Source of the DNA: Thiotrichales bacterium 19S9-11
GTDB lineage: Bacteria > Pseudomonadota > Gammaproteobacteria > Francisellales > Francisellaceae
Length of the DNA: 64,000 nt
NCBI GenBank assembly: GCA_021713395.1
Contig: JAKJJT010000008.1
Coordinates: 1-64,000, forward strand
Reading direction: 5' to 3'
Shown: piece after piece, positions 36,656 to 46,390 of the stretch
Numbering within the stretch: the first letter of the stretch is position 1
How the letters are laid out: the number at the start of each line of letters is the position of its first letter
The notes under the pieces: model-generated
Database searches by the model: none
What the model was told of the DNA's origin: nothing
Seen by the model: only the letters and a program-made list of their open reading frames with translations
Position numbers and translations under genes: made by a program

Positions 36656-38077
36656 ATGCATAAACCAATTTACCTTAAAGATATTAGTCTTTATTTTCCA
36701 AGTATCTGCTGTTTTAAAGAATTTTCTACGCAAGTAAACTTTGGCGATCGAATTGCCATTATCGGCAAAAATGGTAATGGCAAGTCAAGCCTACTTAATA
36801 TTTTATGTGGCAAATTAATTAATTTTGATGGTGAGCTAGCTATGCCTGATGATGTTTGTATTGGGCATACAGAGCAAACGATAGGCCATTATCATAACTT
36901 AAGTGGAGGGCAACGGTTTAATAAAGCGCTCTCAGAAGCTTTGAGTTTATCACCCAATCTATTATTGTTAGATGAGCCAACAAATCATTTAGATGTTGCT
37001 AATCGAAAAAGTCTTATTCGGATGCTTCAAAATTATCAAGGAACGATTATTACGGTTAGTCATGATATAGAGCTGCTGCGTCGGTGTGCTAATAAATTCT
37101 GGCATATTGATAATAATAAAATACATGAATTTTCTGGTTATTATGATGATTATATCGATGAAGTGAAGCAGAGACAGTTATCAATAGAGCAAGAGCTATC
37201 ATTATTAAAACACGCTAAAAAAGATGTACATAAAAATTTAATGAAAGAGCAAAAGCGAGCAGCAGTAAGTAAAGATCGAGGTAAAAAGAGTATTCAGCAA
37301 AGAAAATGGCCAACAGTTGTCAGTAAAACAAAAGCGTTAAGAGCAAATAATACATCAGGAAAAAAGCAATTATCGATTAATAAGAAAAAGCAAAGTTTAA
37401 CTCAACAGTTATCTGATTTGAGAATGCCGGAGGCAATTGTGCCAAAATTTTCATTATGTTCAGATGATGTTTCTAATAGTACGATCTTATCTATTAATAA
37501 CTCAGATATTGGGTATGTTGTTAATAAACCAATACTTAGAAATATTAATTTGCAAGTTTCTGGAAAAGATAGAGTGGCTATTTGTGGTAAAAATACATCT
37601 GGAAAGTCGACGTTATTACAAGCGATAATAGGTAAGTCTAATATCTTAAAAACAGGCCAATGGCATGTGCCTAATGTAGAAGATATTGGTTATTTAGATC
37701 AGCATTATTTAAACCTAAACCCCGATATTTCAGTTATAGAACATATTTATCAAACTAGGCCTGACTGGCGTGAGAGAGAAGTTCGTAAGCATTTAAATGA
37801 TTTTTTATTCCGTAAAAATGAGGAAGTTAATAACTTGGTCTCTAATCTTTCTGGTGGTGAAAAGGCTAGGTTATCACTTAGCCTAATATCAGCTAAAACA
37901 CCAAAGCTACTAATACTAGATGAGATTACAAATAATTTTGATATAGAAACTAAAGAGCATGTTATACAAGTCTTAAAAGTTTATCCTGGTGCTATGATTA
38001 TTGTTAGCCATGAAGAAGAATTTCTTCAAGCAATTAATATAAATTATACTTATCAGATAGAAGGTGGCAAATTTTAA
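36656..38077 (+). CDS. ABC-F type ribosome-associated ATPase, short form
   Basis: 473 residues, no membrane segments. Two ABC domains: first with GKNGNGKSS (about 37), LSGGQR (about 82) and LDEPTNHLD; a basic linker (about 175-255); second with GKNTSGKST, LSGGEKARLS and LDEITNNFD. The Walker A to signature distance in the first domain is only about 45 residues, so most of its helical subdomain is missing; the second has the usual about 90. ABC-F proteins act on the ribosomal E site, as translation factors or antibiotic protection proteins. The leader with a tiny reading frame and switchable hairpins favours a drug- or translation-responsive role. Specific substrate unknown. Confidence 0.85.
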   Translation: MHKPIYLKDISLYFPSICCFKEFSTQVNFGDRIAIIGKNGNGKSSLLNILCGKLINFDGELAMPDDVCIGHTEQTIGHYHNLSGGQRFNKALSEALSLSPNLLLLDEPTNHLDVANRKSLIRMLQNYQGTIITVSHDIELLRRCANKFWHIDNNKIHEFSGYYDDYIDEVKQRQLSIEQELSLLKHAKKDVHKNLMKEQKRAAVSKDRGKKSIQQRKWPTVVSKTKALRANNTSGKKQLSINKKKQSLTQQLSDLRMPEAIVPKFSLCSDDVSNSTILSINNSDIGYVVNKPILRNINLQVSGKDRVAICGKNTSGKSTLLQAIIGKSNILKTGQWHVPNVEDIGYLDQHYLNLNPDISVIEHIYQTRPDWREREVRKHLNDFLFRKNEEVNNLVSNLSGGEKARLSLSLISAKTPKLLILDEITNNFDIETKEHVIQVLKVYPGAMIIVSHEEEFLQAININYTYQIEGGKF

Positions 38078-38104
38078 TGGTGTTTGCCTAATATACTCGT
38101 CATG

Positions 38105-38725
38105 CTAAATTCTCTCAATAACCTCATTTTTAGGAGCTCTAACTTTAACAGGTTGCTCATCGCTTCGATAACCAAAAGCACTGATAACACAGACATTAAA
38201 ATCATCTAGATTGACGTTAGTTTCTTCTTTGAGAACTTTAGTAACAGCTTCAGGGCCAAAGCCTTCCATTGGCGTACTATCAATCCCAAGTGATGTTGCG
38301 GCATTAAGCATATTAGATAAAGCAATATAACACTGGCGTTTTGCCCATTCATTGGTCTCAACACCCATCATAAAATTGCCAACCATATTTAGATAGTTAG
38401 TTTGCATTTCTTCTGGGTAGTCTTTACGAGCAACTTGAGCTTTAACATAATCAGTTGCCCCACGGAAGTTATGTGGGGCACGACTTAGAATGATAACAAG
38501 GAAGCTACAAGTTGTGATTTGTGGCTGATTCCAGCAAGCAGGCTTTAGTTTTTCACGTAAGGCTTGATCATGTATAACAACTAATTTCCAAGGTTCAAGA
38601 CCAAATGATGAAGGGGATAATCTTGCCGCTTCTAAAATTATATTTTCATCTTCCAATGATACTTTTTTAGTTTCATCGTAAGATTTGCAAGCGTAACGTT
38701 TATTTAATAATTCAATATAGTCCAT
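38105..38725 (-). CDS. NfsB-like FMN-dependent nitroreductase
   Basis: About 206 residues from ATG 38725, which has an AAGGAA ribosome site; an upstream start at 38773 is less likely. FMN pattern NKRYACKSYDE (about 8), RLSPSSFGLEPWKLVVI (about 37), and GIDSTPMEGFGPEAV followed by AFGYRSDEQPVK (late). Reduces quinones or nitro compounds with NAD(P)H. Isolated gene, convergent with the ABC-F gene, divergent from gltX. Confidence 0.93.
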   Translation of the reverse strand: MDYIELLNKRYACKSYDETKKVSLEDENIILEAARLSPSSFGLEPWKLVVIHDQALREKLKPACWNQPQITTCSFLVIILSRAPHNFRGATDYVKAQVARKDYPEEMQTNYLNMVGNFMMGVETNEWAKRQCYIALSNMLNAATSLGIDSTPMEGFGPEAVTKVLKEETNVNLDDFNVCVISAFGYRSDEQPVKVRAPKNEVIERI

Positions 38726-38909
38726 TATGATTTCCTTAAGTCTATGAGGAAGAGTTTGGCATTGATTGATCATAGTTCTTAATGGTCTTTTTTGTCAATA
38801 TTAATTCTGCACGCATATCTTTATAAAAACAAACGCATTTAGCCTTGTTTTAAACAGCCAATCCGCGTTAAAATATTGGGCACTTTATATAGATAATAAT
38901 AGATACTAG

Positions 38910-40322
38910 ATGAAAACAAGATTTGCACCATCACCGACGGGTATTATTACATTAGGAAATGCAAGAACTGCATTATTTAGTGCGCTTTTGGCTAAAAAAG
39001 ATGAAGACGTTTTTTTATTAAGAATTGAAGATACGGATAAAGAGCGTTCAAAGCAGGTATTTGCTGATCAGTTACAAGATGATTTGAAGTGGATTTTATG
39101 TCAATGGCAAGAAGGGCCAGGTGTTGATTTAGGCAATGGTCCGTATTATCAGTCAGAAAGAAATGAAGTATACGAAAATTTTTATAACCAGTTGAGTGAT
39201 CAAGGGCTTGCTTATCCTTGCTTTTGTACAGAAGAAAAACTTGAGTTGACACGTAAAGTTCAGCGAGCATCAGGTCAAGCACCACGTTACCCAGGTACTT
39301 GTAGTCATTTATCAAAGGAAGAAGTTAATCAGAAGTTAACAGAAGGATTAAAGCCTGCATTACGTTTCAAAGTGGCACAAGGTAAGGTTATTGAGTTTGA
39401 TGATATCGTTAAAGGTAATCAAAAATTTGTAGCAGATGATATCGGTGATTTTATTATTCGTAAAAATGATCAAAGTCCATCATTTATGTTTTGTAATGCA
39501 GTGGACGATGCATTAATGGGTGTAACACACGTTTTAAGGGGCGAAGATCACCTAACCAATACGCCAAGGCAGTTAATGATTTTAGAAGCGCTTAATTTAA
39601 AAGCACCTAGTTATGCGCATATTTCATTAATTATAGGTTCTGATGGCAAACCATTATCAAAACGAAACGGTTCACGTAGTATTGAAGAATTGCGTCAGAT
39701 TGGTTATATGCCAGTTGCGGTAGTTAATTATTTAGCAAGGCTTGGACATTATTATGAAGACAATCAGTTAATGTCATTTGATCAGCTAGCAAAAAGCTTT
39801 TCACTAGATCGTTTGGGCTCTTCAGCAGCAAGATATGATGAAACTCAATTAAACCACTGGCAAAAAGAATCAATCTTATCTGCCAATGACGATGAAATTT
39901 GGCAATGGTTAGAGATAGAGACACAAAAACTAGTGGAAGAAAGTAAAAAAGGCGCATTTATCCAAATTGTGCGTGATAATGTTATTTTTCCTGATCAAGC
40001 ACATCGTTATGCTGAAGTTTTATTTTCAGATAAGCCACTTGAGTTTACAGAGCAAAACTTAAGTATTTTAAAAGAAGCTGGTAAAGATTTTTTTGATATG
40101 GCGTTAGCAGTTTCTGAAGAAAGTTTTTTATGGTCAGAAGTAACGACTTATATTAAAGAAAAACAGGGCATTAAAGGTAAAAAGTTGTTTCAACCTTTAC
40201 GTGTTGCATTAAGTGGTATGGAGCATGGACCACAAATGAGTGAGCTTTGCAGTTTAATGTCACTTGATTTAATACATAGTCGATTATTAGATGCAAAATC
40301 AAAAATTGTTAGCTTAAATTAA
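38910..40322 (+). CDS. gltX: Glutamyl-tRNA synthetase
   Basis: 470 residues. Class I motifs: FAPSPTGIITLGNARTALFS at the N-terminus (HIGH-like, with TLGNART), and KPLSKRNGSRS (KMSKS-like, about 251). GltX of organisms with GatCAB may charge both tRNA(Glu) and tRNA(Gln); gatCAB is present in this window, but a second gltX or a glnS cannot be excluded. First of a run of plus-strand genes. Confidence 0.96.
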   Translation: MKTRFAPSPTGIITLGNARTALFSALLAKKDEDVFLLRIEDTDKERSKQVFADQLQDDLKWILCQWQEGPGVDLGNGPYYQSERNEVYENFYNQLSDQGLAYPCFCTEEKLELTRKVQRASGQAPRYPGTCSHLSKEEVNQKLTEGLKPALRFKVAQGKVIEFDDIVKGNQKFVADDIGDFIIRKNDQSPSFMFCNAVDDALMGVTHVLRGEDHLTNTPRQLMILEALNLKAPSYAHISLIIGSDGKPLSKRNGSRSIEELRQIGYMPVAVVNYLARLGHYYEDNQLMSFDQLAKSFSLDRLGSSAARYDETQLNHWQKESILSANDDEIWQWLEIETQKLVEESKKGAFIQIVRDNVIFPDQAHRYAEVLFSDKPLEFTEQNLSILKEAGKDFFDMALAVSEESFLWSEVTTYIKEKQGIKGKKLFQPLRVALSGMEHGPQMSELCSLMSLDLIHSRLLDAKSKIVSLN

Positions 40323-40378
40323 TTAGAATATGATGCTGTAGTAGTTAACTAGGCGGCTTGAAAAATGGAACTGTAAAC

Positions 40379-41758
40379 ATGATAGAAATTTATGATTCAT
40401 TGACGCAGAAAAAACAAAAACTAGAAACATTAGAGCCAAATAAAGTTAAGCTATATGTTTGTGGAAGTACTGTTTATGATGACTGTCATATTGGCCATGG
40501 TCGAACCTATACTGCATTTGATGTGATTATTCGTTATTTACGCTATCGAGGTTATGAAGTAACTTACGTACGTAATATTACAGATATTGATGATAAAATT
40601 ATTAATCGAGCAAATGAAAGCGGTATTAGTTGTCAAGAACTAGTAGATCAGATGATTAAGCATATGCATCGTGATTTTGATGCGCTTGGTCTGTTGAGGC
40701 CAGATATTGAGCCAAGAGCCACAGAAACTATTGATGAAATTATCCAAATGATTGCTAACTTGATAGAGCAGGGGTATGCATATGCAACGGATCAGGGTGA
40801 TGTGTATTTTAGAGTTAATCAGTTTAAAGATTATGGGAAACTAAGTAAGCAATCAGTTGAACATCTAAAAGAAGGTGTGCGTTTTGATGTCGATGAGCAT
40901 AAAGAGGATTCATTAGATTTTGTTTTATGGAAAAGTGCAAAAATTAATGAACCTTCTTGGGTCTCACCTTGGGGAGATGGTCGTCCTGGCTGGCATATTG
41001 AGTGTTCTGCAATGACGAAAAAATGCTTAGGCGATACCTTTGATATCCATGCAGGTGGTAATGATTTGAAGTTCCCGCATCATGAAAATGAAATAGCTCA
41101 GTCTGAGGCACATAATGATTGCTTATTTGCAAAATACTGGATGCACTCTGGCATGGTCAATATTAATGAAGAAAAAATGTCTAAATCATTAAATAATTTC
41201 TTCAGTATCCGAGAAGTATTGGCTGAATTTGATGCAGAAGTTTTACGTTACTTTTTATTATCAGGACATTATCGTAGTGTTATTAACTATTCAAAAGAGA
41301 ACCTTGAAAATGCACAGAGCGCATTAACACGTCTATATACTGCATTGCGTGGTCTATTATTTGATATTGAGCAGGCACCAGAAATTTCAGAATATGAAGA
41401 AAAATTTATCCAAAAAATGGATGATGATTTTAATACGCCAGAAGCCTTGTCGGTATTGTTTTCAATTGCAAAAGAAATTAACCGATTAAAGGCAGAAAAA
41501 AATTATGACAAAGCACAAGAGCTTGCATCATTATTAGTTAAGCTGGGTAGCGTTTTAGGTATCTTACAAAAAGACCCAGAGAGCTTTTTTCATCTTGAAA
41601 ATGACTTAAGTAGTGAAGTAGAAGCATTAATTAATAAAAGAAATCATGCACGTAAAGAGCGCAATTGGGCTGAAGCTGATAGAATTAGAGATCAATTAAG
41701 CCAAATGGACATTACACTAGAAGACACGGATGATGGTACAATTTGGAGGAAAAAATAG
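40379..41758 (+). CDS. cysS: Cysteinyl-tRNA synthetase
   Basis: 459 residues from ATG 40379; a TTG at 40358 is less likely, and this length matches E. coli CysS. HIGH as HIGHGRTYTAFD (about 36); zinc ligands in VCGSTVYDDCHI and HIECSAM; KMSKS in NEEKMSKSLNNFF (about 260). Followed after 3 bp by prmB. Confidence 0.97.
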   Translation: MIEIYDSLTQKKQKLETLEPNKVKLYVCGSTVYDDCHIGHGRTYTAFDVIIRYLRYRGYEVTYVRNITDIDDKIINRANESGISCQELVDQMIKHMHRDFDALGLLRPDIEPRATETIDEIIQMIANLIEQGYAYATDQGDVYFRVNQFKDYGKLSKQSVEHLKEGVRFDVDEHKEDSLDFVLWKSAKINEPSWVSPWGDGRPGWHIECSAMTKKCLGDTFDIHAGGNDLKFPHHENEIAQSEAHNDCLFAKYWMHSGMVNINEEKMSKSLNNFFSIREVLAEFDAEVLRYFLLSGHYRSVINYSKENLENAQSALTRLYTALRGLLFDIEQAPEISEYEEKFIQKMDDDFNTPEALSVLFSIAKEINRLKAEKNYDKAQELASLLVKLGSVLGILQKDPESFFHLENDLSSEVEALINKRNHARKERNWAEADRIRDQLSQMDITLEDTDDGTIWRKK

Positions 41759-41761
41759 CTT

Positions 41762-42697
41762 ATGTCTGAGCATTTACATGAACAAGAGCATTTAATTGAT
41801 CAGCTTGTTACCATTAGAGATTATTTAAGATGGGCGGTTAGTCGTTTTGAGGAATCAGATTTATTTTATGGGCATGGTTGCGATAGTGTTTGGGATGAAG
41901 CCGTTCATTTGATTTTGCAAGCATTATACCTACCAGTTGATATTGACGAGCGAATATTAGATGCAAAGCTTACTACCATTGAAAGAGAAAAAATTATTGA
42001 GTGGGTTTATCGTCGAGCTGTTGATCGGGTGCCTGTGCCTTATATTACAAATAGGGCTTATTTTGCGGGTAAGGCATATTATGTTGATGAAAGAGTACTA
42101 ATTCCAAGATCACCAATTGGCGAATTGATTCGTAACCATTTTGAGCCATGGCTTGATCCAGATAATGTCTATAGTGTGCTAGATTTGTGCACTGGTAGTG
42201 GATGTATTGGTATTGCGTGTACAGATGCTTTTTATGATGCAACAATTGTTTTGTCTGATATATCAGAAGATGCTCTAGAGGTTGCTAAGAAGAATATTCA
42301 ATTGCATGAAGTTGATGGCCAGGTAAGTGTGGTGCAATCTGATTTGTTTTCTAATCTAAATGGCAAGCGATTTGATTTGATTGTCTCTAATCCACCTTAT
42401 GTTGATCATAAAGATTTGGATGAAATGCCGCTAGAATACCATAAAGAACCAAGACTTGGCCTGGAAGCAGGCTTTGATGGTTTAGATATTGTAAAACGTA
42501 TACTTTTTCAAGCAACAGAGCATTTAAATGAAGGCGGTATTTTAATTGTAGAGGTGGGTAACTCACAGCAAGCTTTAGAAGAGGCATTTCCAATGGTGCC
42601 GTTTACTTGGATTTCATTTGAAGATGGTGGAGATGGTGTATTTTTATTAACTTATGATCAGTTGGTTGAGTTTCATGATATTTTGTCACAAGGTTAA
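41762..42697 (+). CDS. prmB: Ribosomal protein L3 glutamine methyltransferase
   Basis: 311 residues. AdoMet-dependent N5-glutamine methyltransferase with LDLCTGSGCIGIA and catalytic NPPYVD (about 207). The N-terminal helical part (LRWAVSRFEESDLFYGHGCDSVWDEAV) is that of PrmB rather than PrmC; both methylate GGQ-type glutamines, PrmB on ribosomal protein L3. It precedes aroC by 7 bp, the common gammaproteobacterial prmB-aroC order. Confidence 0.95.
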   Translation: MSEHLHEQEHLIDQLVTIRDYLRWAVSRFEESDLFYGHGCDSVWDEAVHLILQALYLPVDIDERILDAKLTTIEREKIIEWVYRRAVDRVPVPYITNRAYFAGKAYYVDERVLIPRSPIGELIRNHFEPWLDPDNVYSVLDLCTGSGCIGIACTDAFYDATIVLSDISEDALEVAKKNIQLHEVDGQVSVVQSDLFSNLNGKRFDLIVSNPPYVDHKDLDEMPLEYHKEPRLGLEAGFDGLDIVKRILFQATEHLNEGGILIVEVGNSQQALEEAFPMVPFTWISFEDGGDGVFLLTYDQLVEFHDILSQG

Positions 42698-42704
42698 GTA
42701 ATAA

Positions 42705-43781
42705 ATGGCTGGAAATACGATAGGAAAACTATTTACAGTAACAACATTTGGTGAAAGTCATGGTGTTGCTTTAGGCGCTATTGTTGATGGTGTGCCGCCA
42801 GGCATGGAGTTAACAGAATCAGATATACAAAAAGAATTAGATCGAAGAAAACCAGGTACTAGTCGCTATACAACACAGAGAAGAGAAAATGATGAAGTTA
42901 AAATACTATCTGGTGTGTTTGAAGGTATCACAACAGGGCACCCAATTGGTTTACTAATTGAAAATACAGATCAAAAATCAAAAGATTATAGCGATATTAA
43001 AGACTTATTTCGCCCAGGGCATGCAGACTATACCTATCATCACAAATATGGTATCCGTGATTATCGAGGTGGTGGGCGTTCTTCAGCCAGAGAAACAGCG
43101 TTAAGAGTTGCAGCAGGTGCAATTGCAAAAAAATATTTAAACTTACACCATGGCGTAGAGATAAATGCTTGTTTATCGAAACTTGGCCCAATTGCTATTG
43201 ATTTTGGCCAATGGGCGCATGTGAATACAAACCCATTTTTTTGTCCTAACCAAACACAAATTAAAGAATTAGAAACCTATATTCAACAAATTAGGAAAGA
43301 AGGTGATTCGATTGGTGCTGAGGTAATGGTTGAAGCAATTAATGTACCCGTTGGTTTAGGAGAGCCAGTATTTGATCGTATTGATGCAGATATTGCCTTT
43401 GCGTTAATGAATATTAATGCAGCAAAAGCTGTTAGTATTGGTGATGGTTTTGATGTGGTTGAGCAGCGAGGAACAGAACATCGTGATGAAATTGACCCGT
43501 CAGGTTTCCTTTCAAATCATGCAGGTGGTATTTTAGGTGGTATTTCAACAGGACAGCCAATTATCGCAAAAGTTGCGTTCAAACCAACATCTAGTGTGTT
43601 AAAATCAGGAAAAACCGTTAATATATTAAATGAGGCTGTTGAAGTCTCAGTAAAGGGTCGACACGACCCATGTGTTGGTATTCGTGCTGTGCCAATTGTT
43701 GAAGCGCAAGTGGCAATTATACTGATGGATCATTTGTTGAGACATCGTGCGCAGAATTTTGATCGAGAGGGTTTAAGATGA
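42705..43781 (+). CDS. aroC: Chorismate synthase
   Basis: 358 residues. [15 protein letters not shown] and [12 protein letters not shown] are the chorismate synthase signatures, with [14 protein letters not shown] for FMN and phosphate contact. Last step of the shikimate pathway; its product feeds the aromatic amino acids and folate. Overlaps dedA by 4 bp. A degenerate TrpE/TrpG-like pair that would use chorismate follows about 2.6 kb further on. Confidence 0.98.
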   Translation: MAGNTIGKLFTVTTFGESHGVALGAIVDGVPPGMELTESDIQKELDRRKPGTSRYTTQRRENDEVKILSGVFEGITTGHPIGLLIENTDQKSKDYSDIKDLFRPGHADYTYHHKYGIRDYRGGGRSSARETALRVAAGAIAKKYLNLHHGVEINACLSKLGPIAIDFGQWAHVNTNPFFCPNQTQIKELETYIQQIRKEGDSIGAEVMVEAINVPVGLGEPVFDRIDADIAFALMNINAAKAVSIGDGFDVVEQRGTEHRDEIDPSGFLSNHAGGILGGISTGQPIIAKVAFKPTSSVLKSGKTVNILNEAVEVSVKGRHDPCVGIRAVPIVEAQVAIILMDHLLRHRAQNFDREGLR

Positions 43782-44497
43782 CACCAGATGTTGTAGCTCA
43801 AAGTGCCCCCATGTCGGCAGAATGGTTAGCATTAATCGAAACTTGGGGTTATTGGTTGATGGCCTTTGGTGCTATTATTGAAGGTGAAACGTTTTTAATT
43901 ATTGGTGGTATTGCTGCAGCACATGATATGTTGCATCTACCAGGGCTAATTTTATTAGCAATTGTTGGTTGTGTTATTCATGATGCATTTTTCTTTTATA
44001 GCGGTCGACTTTTTGGCCGACAGATTGTTGAGCGATTCCCAAAAATTCAAAGTAAAATTGAAAAAGTAACACGGCTATTGGAAAAGTACGATGCCGGTCT
44101 AATTATTGCTTTTCGATTTATGTATGGTGTGAGAACAATCATACCCTTTGCGTTGGGAATTAGTAAAATATCTAATTTGAAATTTATGTTTTTTGATACC
44201 ATTGGTGCAATTTTATGGTCAACATTTTTTGTTGTTGGCGGTTATTATTTTGGTCAAGGATTAATTATTTTAATCCAAAAGCTAGATTTAGGACCATTTA
44301 TTAGAGAGCATTGGATAGTTTCGACTGCTCTTTTAATTGTTTTTATCTTCTTTGTTTATTTTCTAGTTATTTGGCTAAGAAAACGTAGAAAGTTAAAAAA
44401 GCAACGTATTGCCCAATTAGAGAAAGATAAAGAAGAAGCCTATGCTGGTGAAAGTATTAATTTAGAGCTTGATGATGATTCAGAAGTAGATAAATAA
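43778..44497 (+). CDS. DedA-family membrane protein
   Basis: 239 residues, several membrane segments. Typical DedA features: [15 protein letters not shown] (essential acidic residue), [19 protein letters not shown], and [17 protein letters not shown] (essential Arg). Family is linked to lipid carrier flipping and membrane-potential upkeep. Charged tail after the last membrane segment ([20 protein letters not shown]). Start overlaps the aroC stop, so it is in the cysS-prmB-aroC transcript. Confidence 0.93.
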   Translation: MTPDVVAQSAPMSAEWLALIETWGYWLMAFGAIIEGETFLIIGGIAAAHDMLHLPGLILLAIVGCVIHDAFFFYSGRLFGRQIVERFPKIQSKIEKVTRLLEKYDAGLIIAFRFMYGVRTIIPFALGISKISNLKFMFFDTIGAILWSTFFVVGGYYFGQGLIILIQKLDLGPFIREHWIVSTALLIVFIFFVYFLVIWLRKRRKLKKQRIAQLEKDKEEAYAGESINLELDDDSEVDK

Positions 44498-44540
44498 GCA
44501 TTGTTTATAAAGTAAGTTAAAGTGATTTAGGGAGAATTAT

Positions 44541-44870
44541 GTGAGTAATGAAGCAGAATGCGTTTTTCTTGATCAAAAATCTGCTTATCGAGCACTAATG
44601 CCTTTTATTCAAGATAATGCGGTTTTTATTCCAATTGATGCGACAGAAGACTATCAGTTAGGAGAGCAGATACAAGTATCATTGAAACTACCAGAGCTTG
44701 GTGAATCGGTTATATTCAGAGGCTCGATTGTATGGCTGTCTTTTGAGTCACCACCAAATAAGCAAGGTGTAGGTGTAAGGTTTGAGGGTGTAGAAGGCCA
44801 TAGAGCAAAAGAACTATTAGAGTCTTATACACAAGATGTATCATTTGATGGTTTAACAGATACAATATAA
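44541..44870 (+). CDS. pilZ: PilZ-domain protein of type IV pilus (PilZ) kind
   Basis: 109 residues, GTG start with GGGAGA at 44530-44535. PilZ fold with IDATEDYQLGEQIQVSLKLPE and GSIVWLSFES-PNKQGVGVRFEG. No N-terminal R-x-x-x-R or D/N-x-S-x-x-G c-di-GMP binding motif is seen, so it matches the type IV pilus assembly protein PilZ, which does not bind the nucleotide. It follows dedA. Type IV pilus genes are not elsewhere in the window. Confidence 0.85.
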   Translation: MSNEAECVFLDQKSAYRALMPFIQDNAVFIPIDATEDYQLGEQIQVSLKLPELGESVIFRGSIVWLSFESPPNKQGVGVRFEGVEGHRAKELLESYTQDVSFDGLTDTI

Positions 44871-44895
44871 ATAAAATTTTAGGAGTAGTTGACGC

Positions 44896-46341
44896 ATGAG
44901 TCATGCAGATATCGCAGTTGTTGGGTTGGCAGTTATGGGGCAGAACTTAATTCTAAACATGAACGACCATGGTTTTAAAGTTGTTGCTTATAATCGAACC
45001 ACTTCAAAGGTCGATGATTTTTTAAATCACTCAGCAAAAAATACAAATATTGTTGGTGCTTATAGCATTGAAGAAATGGTCAGTAAACTAAAGTCACCGC
45101 GTATTGTTATGCTAATGGTGAAAGCAGGAGATGTCGTTGACCAATTTATAGATCAAATAGTCCCTTTTTTAGATAAAGGTGATGTTTTAGTTGATGGAGG
45201 AAATTCAAACTTTCCTGATACTGAACGTCGAGTGAAAATGTTGGCAGAAAAAGATATTTATTTTGTTGGCTCAGGTGTCTCTGGTGGTGAAGAAGGTGCA
45301 CGTTTTGGCCCATCACTAATGCCAGGAGGTAATGAAAAAGCATGGCCAATTATTAAACCTATCTTCCAAGCAATTGCAGCTAAAACAACAAATGATGAAC
45401 CTTGTTGCCAATGGGTTGGTGATGGTGGTTCAGGTCATTTTGTGAAAATGGTCCATAATGGTATAGAGTATGGTGATATGCAATTAATTTGTGAGGCTTA
45501 TCACTTATTGCAACAATTACATAATATGGATAATCAAGGATTAAGTGATACATTTAAATCATGGAACAAAACAGAGCTAGACAGTTACCTAATTGAGATT
45601 ACAGCTAATATCTTTTCCTATCAAGATGAAGATGGGCAGTATGTAGTTGATCAAATCCTAGATACAGCAGGCCAAAAAGGAACTGGAAAGTGGACAGGTA
45701 TTAATGCACTAGACTTGGGTGTGCCATTAACTTTAATTGGTGAGAGTGTTTTTGCTCGTTGCTTATCTGCCTTAAAAGAAACAAGAGTTAAAGCAGAGTC
45801 AATTTATCAAGATAAGCATTTAATTCAAAATAACATTCCAAGTATTGATGCGATTCGAGGGGCTTTATTATTTGCAAAAGTTATTTCATATGCACAAGGT
45901 TATATGTTAATGACAGAAGCTGCATCACACTTTGGCTGGAAGTTGAATTATGGTGATATTGCACTGATGTGGCGAGAAGGTTGTATTATACGAAGTGTTT
46001 TTCTAGAGCATATTAAAAACGCATATGATAAAAATCTTAAGCTTGAAAACTTATTATTTGATGATTATTTTAAAAATATTCTGAATCAGGAATTAAAAAA
46101 TATTAGACAAGTTGCAGCAGCTGCAATTGAAAATGGCATTGCAACACCGGCATTAACTTCTGCAATTAGTTTTTTTGATGGCTTTATTACAGGAAGGTTA
46201 CCTGCAAACCTGTTGCAGGCACTACGTGACTACTTCGGTGCGCATACTTATGAGCGTATTGATCAAAAAAGAGGTCAATTTTTTCATACAGACTGGATTG
46301 GCAGTAATTCTAATGTTAGCTCTAGCTCATATAACGTATAA
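44896..46341 (+). CDS. gnd: 6-phosphogluconate dehydrogenase (decarboxylating)
   Basis: 481 residues. NADP loop VGLAVMGQNLILNMNDHG, NRTTSKVDDF, GSGVSGGEEGARFGPSLMPGG (about 129) and KMVHNGIEYGDMQLI with catalytic Lys. The C-terminal helical domain ends in GQFFHTDW. Pentose phosphate pathway, giving ribulose 5-phosphate and NADPH. Ribulose 5-phosphate is the substrate of KdsD encoded later in this window. AGGAG ribosome site at 44881. Confidence 0.98.
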   Translation: MSHADIAVVGLAVMGQNLILNMNDHGFKVVAYNRTTSKVDDFLNHSAKNTNIVGAYSIEEMVSKLKSPRIVMLMVKAGDVVDQFIDQIVPFLDKGDVLVDGGNSNFPDTERRVKMLAEKDIYFVGSGVSGGEEGARFGPSLMPGGNEKAWPIIKPIFQAIAAKTTNDEPCCQWVGDGGSGHFVKMVHNGIEYGDMQLICEAYHLLQQLHNMDNQGLSDTFKSWNKTELDSYLIEITANIFSYQDEDGQYVVDQILDTAGQKGTGKWTGINALDLGVPLTLIGESVFARCLSALKETRVKAESIYQDKHLIQNNIPSIDAIRGALLFAKVISYAQGYMLMTEAASHFGWKLNYGDIALMWREGCIIRSVFLEHIKNAYDKNLKLENLLFDDYFKNILNQELKNIRQVAAAAIENGIATPALTSAISFFDGFITGRLPANLLQALRDYFGAHTYERIDQKRGQFFHTDWIGSNSNVSSSSYNV

Positions 46342-46390
46342 AAAATTAAATCTAAAGATATTATATCAAATTATATTCAAAGGTAATTAA

